NCBI GenBank assembly: GCA_030457025.1
Contig: JAKDSA010000023.1
Location: forward strand, 1-37,276
Source of the DNA: Brevibacterium sp.
GTDB lineage: Bacteria > Actinomycetota > Actinomycetes > Actinomycetales > Brevibacteriaceae
Length of the DNA: 37,276 nucleotides
Direction of reading: 5' to 3'
Shown here: positions 33,538 to 37,276 of the stretch, piece after piece
Numbering within the stretch: the stretch's first letter is position 1
Layout of the letters: each line of letters opens with the position of its first letter
Program-made: the position numbers and the translations under genes
Notes under the pieces: model-generated
Seen by the model: the letters and a program-made list of their open reading frames with translations, nothing else
What the model was told of the DNA's origin: nothing
Databases searched by the model: none

Positions 33538-33589
33538 CAGACGACGAGGCGGCCGCTCCTGGAATCGGGACGGGCCACCTCGTCGTCTG
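33538..33589. terminator. Bidirectional terminator hairpin between gntR and the MHS pseudogene
   Basis: Perfect 12-bp arms (33538-33549 with 33578-33589, core GACGACGAGG/CCTCGTCGTC), one mismatch, then 4 more pairs (GGCC/GGCC) and an 18-nt loop. It stands between the convergent stops at 33505 and 33603. Confidence 0.7.
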
Positions 33590-33602
33590 GTCAGGTTCAG
33601 GA

Positions 33603-34982
33603 TCAGACCTTCACGACCGGGATCGGCATGGTGTCCGGGTCGAGGTCCGGATTGTCGTCCTGGGTGCGTGCCAGTTCGATCGCTTCCTCGTGTGTGGCGA
33701 CCGTCGGGAATGAGCCGAGCAGTGGCTTGTGGGCGGACTTCTTCATGAACAGCACCGCCACGAAGGCGATGACCGAGAAGAACATGATGTAGAACGCCGG
33801 CATGTACGAGTTCCCGGTGAGGTCGATGAGCGCCTGGCTGAACAGCGGAGTGGTGCCGCCGAAGAGTGAGACGCCGAGGTTGAAGGTCAGTCCCATGGCG
33901 CCATAGCGCGATGCGGTCGGGAACAGGGCGGGCAACGTCGATGCGAGGCAGGCGATGTAGAAACCAGCGGGCAGGGCGACCATGAACACGGCGATTGTCA
34001 CGGCCCACATCTGCCCGATCTGCATGACTGCGAAAGCCGGGTCCATGAGCACGATCGTCATTCCCGATGCCAGGAGGAAGACGAATCTGCGGCCCAGCTT
34101 GTCGGAGAGCCCGCGACGATGGCGATGCCGATGAGGATCTCCTTCCAGAAATGACGGATGACGCCGAGGAGCCCGTGGCGCGCATACTGATCGTCGACGA
34201 CCTTGGCATCGAGTCCCTCGGCGACCGCAGCTTCGAAGCTCGGGGTCTCAGGGATCTTCATCCGGAACCAGATAGCCGCCGCATCGAGCGGAATTGCGAT
34301 GAGGAAGGGGATCCTCCAGCCGCCGTCGACCATGGCGGTCTCGCCCGCGACGCTCGTGCTGATGACGGTGGTGATGGCGACGGTGCCGGCACCGGTGGCG
34401 AAGCCGAAGTATGATCCGACATCGAGCCAGGCGGCCCAGAAGCCGCGCGACTTGTCGGGCGCGAACTCGGACACGTAGGTGGTTGCGCCGGCATATTCGC
34501 CGCCGGTGGAGAAGCCTTGGATCATCTTGAGCAGGTAGAGGGGGATGATCACCCAGAGGCCGACCTGCCCGGCTGTGGGCAGCACGCCGATGAGAGCGGT
34601 CGCGGTGGCCATTGTGGCCATGGTGAAGAAGAGGACCTTCTGGCGCCCGATCTTGTCACCGAGGGGTCCGAGCACCATACCGTCGAGTGGACGGATGAGG
34701 AACGAGACTGCGAACCCGAGGAGGGTGACGAGAAGACCCATCCGCCGATTTATGCCCTCGGTGAAGACGGAGGTCATGGTCACGGCAAGATAGCCGTAGA
34801 CTCCGAAGTCGAACCCATTCCATGAAGTTGCCGACGGTGGTTTGGCCGATGGCAGTGCGCATCGACCGGGGTTCGACGATGATGCAGTGCTCGGCCTTCA
34901 GGCGCTTCTTATTGAGCGCTTTCCGCTTCCGGCGGGACGGGTTCTCCACGTTCGAGGCTGGTCTTTCGTTGTCGTCTGACAT
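33603..34982 (-). pseudogene. MHS-family betaine/proline-type transporter (ProP-like), broken by a frameshift and an internal deletion
   Basis: Three frames each carry part of one transporter. From the ATG at 34982 (GAGGAA 6 nt upstream) the frame reads through IGQTTVGNFMEW. There one extra base in the CCC run at 34814-34816 shifts it; removing that base gives MEWFDFGVYGYLAVTMTSVF and continues correctly. The second part (to about 34107) includes LGPLGDKIGRQKV and MIQGFSTGGEYAGATTYVSE, then breaks after EILIGIAIVAG. The third part resumes as GLSDKLGRRFVFLLASGMTI to the normal end VATHEEAIELARTQDDNP. Compared with ProP-type proteins about 45 residues (around TM7-TM8) are missing at this second break. 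ProP-like carriers import betaine, proline or proline betaine, matching the neighbouring enzymes. The product is very probably nonfunctional. Confidence 0.8.
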
Positions 34983-35108
34983 CAGCTGTTCCTCGCTTCG
35001 GATGCAGTTCTCCAGTTGCAGTTCGGTCTTCAGCCACTGCAGAATCAGTCAAGTCAGCGCTAACCGGTTCTCGACGATGCTGAACATCCCTATTCGATTA
35101 AACACCCA

Positions 35109-35119
35109 TGTCAATGACA
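35109..35119. promoter_or_regulatory. Short inverted repeat TGTCA-A-TGACA
   Basis: A perfect 5-bp inverted repeat in the gap upstream of the MHS pseudogene (34983-35208). It could be a regulator half-site pair; nothing else in this gap can be supported. Confidence 0.3.
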
Positions 35120-35208
35120 ATGGTGAGTCACATCACGATGAATGCCCGCTTGGGTCAGATTCTTCGGATCGGCCGATCACGAGGAGCAGGTGCCCCGAAC
35201 CTACTGCT

Positions 35209-36747
35209 TCAGGCCTTGAGCACCCAGAATGCGCTCAGCCTCGGATCGGCTGCGCCGCGGACGTGTCCCGACGGGCTGGCAGCCACAGCCTGGAGGAATT
35301 CGACGGTCTCCGCGGTGATCTCCTCACCGGGGAGGACATTCGGGATTCCAGGTGGATATGCGGCCAGAGAGCTGACGCTGGTGCGGCCGATGGCCTCGGC
35401 GGCGGGAACGAGCTCGGAGTCCGCGAAATACGCATCGCGGGGCAGGGCAACCAACCTCCCGGCGCTGGGCAGCGAGGGGATCCCTGCCGCAGCGCTGACA
35501 ACCTCGGCGCGATCGGGATCGGCACTCTCGAAGCGCATCTGATCGAGCGCTTCGAACAGGCGGCTGAGGTCGGGGCGTTTGCCCACGCCGATGAGGGCGA
35601 CGATCGTGGTGGCCGTCGCCATCTCAGCGAAGATGTCGAAGTCCTCGGTCAGGCGCTTGCGCACGGCGTGGCCGTCGAGCCCGGTCGAGGTGATGTCGAT
35701 GGGCAGGCGGAAGGGGTCGATGTCGACGACGTCCGGGTGGTTCATGAAGTCCCCGGAGAGCAGATGATAGTGTTCGGAGCCTTCGATGCGGGCACGGATC
35801 TGACGGATGTTCTCCAGGGAGTCCGAGATCGCGTCGTGCGAGTTCACGAGGTCCCGGCGGGCAATGTCGATCGATGCCATGAGATGGGCGTTCTCGCTGG
35901 TCGAGGCCGTCATCATGAACGCACGAGCCAGGGCCGGCTCGAGGCGGTCGGCGAGTTCGGTGTCTCCCAGGTGAAGCAGGGCCGATTGGGTGAAGGACCC
36001 GGCGAGTTTGTGGGCGCTCATGATCACGATGTCGGCGCCCAGTGTGACCGGGGATTCCGGCAGATCGGGGTGGAAGCCGAAGTGGGCACCCCACGCGGCG
36101 TCGATGATGAGGGCGGCGCCGGCGTCGTGGGCGACCTCGGCCAGCGCCCTGACGTCGGCGACCGCACCGAAGTAGCTGGGGGTCACGAGGTAGACGGCAG
36201 TGACCTTCTCCGGGTGGGAGGCGATGGCCTGGCGCAGTGAGTCCGGGGTGACTCCGTGGGCGATGCCGTTGACCTCATCGACGTTAGGAAAGACGAAGCC
36301 GGGGTTGAGGCCGGCCAGTACGATGCCGTCGATGAAGCTCGAATGGGCGCTTCGCTGGGTGACGACACCCGTGCCCAGGGTGCCGATCGCCAGCGCTGCC
36401 ATGCGGTTGCCCTGCGAGGAGCCGTTGGTGAGGAACCAGGTGCGCCGCGCGCCCCAGGCCTCGGCGGCCAGCTGCAGAGCTTCGTCCTTCGGGGTATCGA
36501 CGCCGAGGTCGATGCCGTCGAAGAGCGGGGGGATGTCCAGGGAGAGGATGTGCTCGCCGAAGTACTCGGCCTGACCTGCAGAGATTCCCGTGGCAGTGCC
36601 GCCGTGTCCGGGGGTGGACAGGAACAGCGAGTCACGTTCTGCCGCCGCCTGCAGTGCATCGGCATACGGCGCGTGAGTTGTCGCGTCGCCCGGGAGTGCC
36701 GATCGATCTGAGGCGGAGGTCATGGAGGAATCCTGGTGCACGGTCAT
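35209..36747 (-). CDS. Orn/Lys/Arg decarboxylase-family PLP enzyme
   Basis: A 512-residue fold-type I PLP protein of the Orn/Lys/Arg decarboxylase major-domain family. Members decarboxylate basic amino acids to polyamines such as cadaverine, putrescine or agmatine. Motifs are LFLSTPGHGG (41-50), TNGSSQGN (107-114), His135 stacking on PLP in QRSAHSSF, Asp216 in LIIDAAWGAHFG, and the PLP lysine Lys247 in MSAHKLAGSFTQSALL. The C-terminal domain contains SSLAAYPPGIPNVLPGE, usual for the family. Two starts are possible. ATG 36747 has no ribosome site but a TAACCT -10 ends 6 nt before it (leaderless), and ATG 36723 has AGGA 7 nt upstream. A divergent LysR gene lies 91 bp away and is the likely regulator. 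Which amino acid is used cannot be told from sequence alone. Confidence 0.88.
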   Translation of the reverse strand: MTVHQDSSMTSASDRSALPGDATTHAPYADALQAAAERDSLFLSTPGHGGTATGISAGQAEYFGEHILSLDIPPLFDGIDLGVDTPKDEALQLAAEAWGARRTWFLTNGSSQGNRMAALAIGTLGTGVVTQRSAHSSFIDGIVLAGLNPGFVFPNVDEVNGIAHGVTPDSLRQAIASHPEKVTAVYLVTPSYFGAVADVRALAEVAHDAGAALIIDAAWGAHFGFHPDLPESPVTLGADIVIMSAHKLAGSFTQSALLHLGDTELADRLEPALARAFMMTASTSENAHLMASIDIARRDLVNSHDAISDSLENIRQIRARIEGSEHYHLLSGDFMNHPDVVDIDPFRLPIDITSTGLDGHAVRKRLTEDFDIFAEMATATTIVALIGVGKRPDLSRLFEALDQMRFESADPDRAEVVSAAAGIPSLPSAGRLVALPRDAYFADSELVPAAEAIGRTSVSSLAAYPPGIPNVLPGEEITAETVEFLQAVAASPSGHVRGAADPRLSAFWVLKA

Positions 36748-36797
36748 AGATTCAGGTTAGAGAATGGAGCCTTGCTGGGAGAAGACCAAGTTTCCTA

Positions 36798-36828
36798 AAC
36801 TGATGCATATACACTATTGAACTGATGC
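36798..36828. promoter_or_regulatory. Two AACTGATGC direct repeats 22 bp apart
   Basis: Copies at 36798-36806 and 36820-36828, start-to-start 22 bp (two helical turns), in the promoter between the decarboxylase and the LysR gene. A regulator could bind both on the same DNA face. Confidence 0.5.
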
Positions 36829-36838
36829 TCGGAGGGTC

Positions 36839-37276
36839 ATGGAAGTTCTGGATACTCGGGGGCTCTCGGCTCTGCGTGCGATCGCCGAATCCGGTTCGGT
36901 CGCGGCGGCGGCGACCGCGCTGGGATGGAGCCAGCCCACGATCAACCACCACCTGCGCAACCTGGAGCGGGCTCTGGGGTCGACCCTTGTCGAGAAGAGC
37001 CCTCGAGGCTCGCAGCCAACCGTTGTGGGCAGCCTCGTCGTGTCTCGAGCGATCGAGATCCTGGGGCTCTGCGAGCGACTCGGCACCGAGGTGGCCCTGT
37101 GGCGCGAGGCCCAGGCGGTGCCGGTGAAGATCGGGGCCGTTCCCACGGTCGGCGCGCGCGTGATCCCCAAGCTGCACAATCAGCTGCAGAGGCGACCGCG
37201 GTGGCAGACCCACGAGGAGAGGGTGCCGGCAGAGATGACCACTGCGGCACTCGACGTGACCATGGACGAACATGCG
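36839..37276 (+). CDS. LysR-family transcriptional regulator, N-terminal part (runs off window)
   Basis: 146 codons are visible, open to the window edge. The HTH is clear: MEVLDTRGLSALRAIAESGS, then VAAAATALGWSQPTINHHLR and LERALGSTLVEKSPRGSQPT. The ligand domain begins at about residue 95 (PVKIGAVPTVGARVIPKLHNQ). GGAGG lies 4 nt before the ATG. The spacing and direct repeats in the shared promoter make it the likely regulator of the divergent decarboxylase gene. Confidence 0.88.
   Translation, partial: MEVLDTRGLSALRAIAESGSVAAAATALGWSQPTINHHLRNLERALGSTLVEKSPRGSQPTVVGSLVVSRAIEILGLCERLGTEVALWREAQAVPVKIGAVPTVGARVIPKLHNQLQRRPRWQTHEERVPAEMTTAALDVTMDEHA

Noticed and set aside
34822..36240. Long open frame (472 codons) on the plus strand opposite the decarboxylase
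   Set aside because: Composition-driven antisense frame in GC-rich DNA; no recognisable domain, and it crosses the decarboxylase gene and the transporter's 5' end.

Overview
The window reads as the chromosome of a high-GC actinobacterium. Gene style, the DUF222/HNH protein, leaderless starts and the mix of amino-acid and carboxylate catabolic genes suggest Brevibacterium or a close Micrococcales relative. That placement is inferred; no rRNA gene is present to confirm it. No tRNA, rRNA or CRISPR array was seen.

Layout. (1) 1-7504: a carboxylate-type locus with a thiamine-diphosphate enzyme (only its start is in the window), an MHS-family transporter and a divergent PucR regulator. Its divergent promoter is split by a 4672-bp composite transposon at 1569-6240. 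The transposon consists of two apparently identical, same-orientation IS1380-family elements around an L,D-transpeptidase gene. A 5-bp duplication, CTTAG, sits at its outer ends. (2) 7578-10744: a MerR regulator with a clear operator, a SulP anion transporter, and a DUF2332 protein whose 3' end overlaps sulP inside a shared hairpin terminator. (3) 10982-13853: an ACS-type MFS carrier with a GlcD-like FAD 2-hydroxyacid dehydrogenase, ending in a strong terminator. (4) 14224-18928: a DUF222/HNH protein behind an AT-rich promoter, a siderophore-interacting protein with a DtxR/IdeR-like iron box, and dsdA carrying an in-frame 18-bp tandem repeat. (5) 18929-23374: two divergent envelope proteins of similar design (disordered Pro/Gly-rich cytoplasmic part, membrane segment, exported C-terminus) around a palindromic promoter. 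(6) 23447-37276: a nitrogen-compound catabolic region. It holds an ornithine-cyclodeaminase/mu-crystallin enzyme coupled to an APC permease, a LysR regulator, a Rieske demethylase/hydroxylase with its flavin-[2Fe-2S] reductase, a proline-racemase-family gene, an FMN/FAD amine-demethylase-like oxidoreductase, a GntR regulator with a 25-bp operator, an MHS betaine-type transporter, an Orn/Lys/Arg decarboxylase-family enzyme and a second LysR.

The best reading of region 6 is a pathway for uptake and stepwise N-demethylation of quaternary amines such as glycine betaine, proline betaine or hydroxyproline betaine, followed by imino-acid processing. Two of its genes, the racemase and the MHS transporter, are broken by out-of-frame internal deletions, and the transporter also has a 1-base frameshift. 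The pathway may therefore be decaying, or the assembly may be wrong at these points. The most interesting signals are the composite transposon with its L,D-transpeptidase cargo, the transposase start codon buried in a hairpin, the paired lesions in the betaine region, and the symmetric promoter between the two proline-rich membrane proteins.
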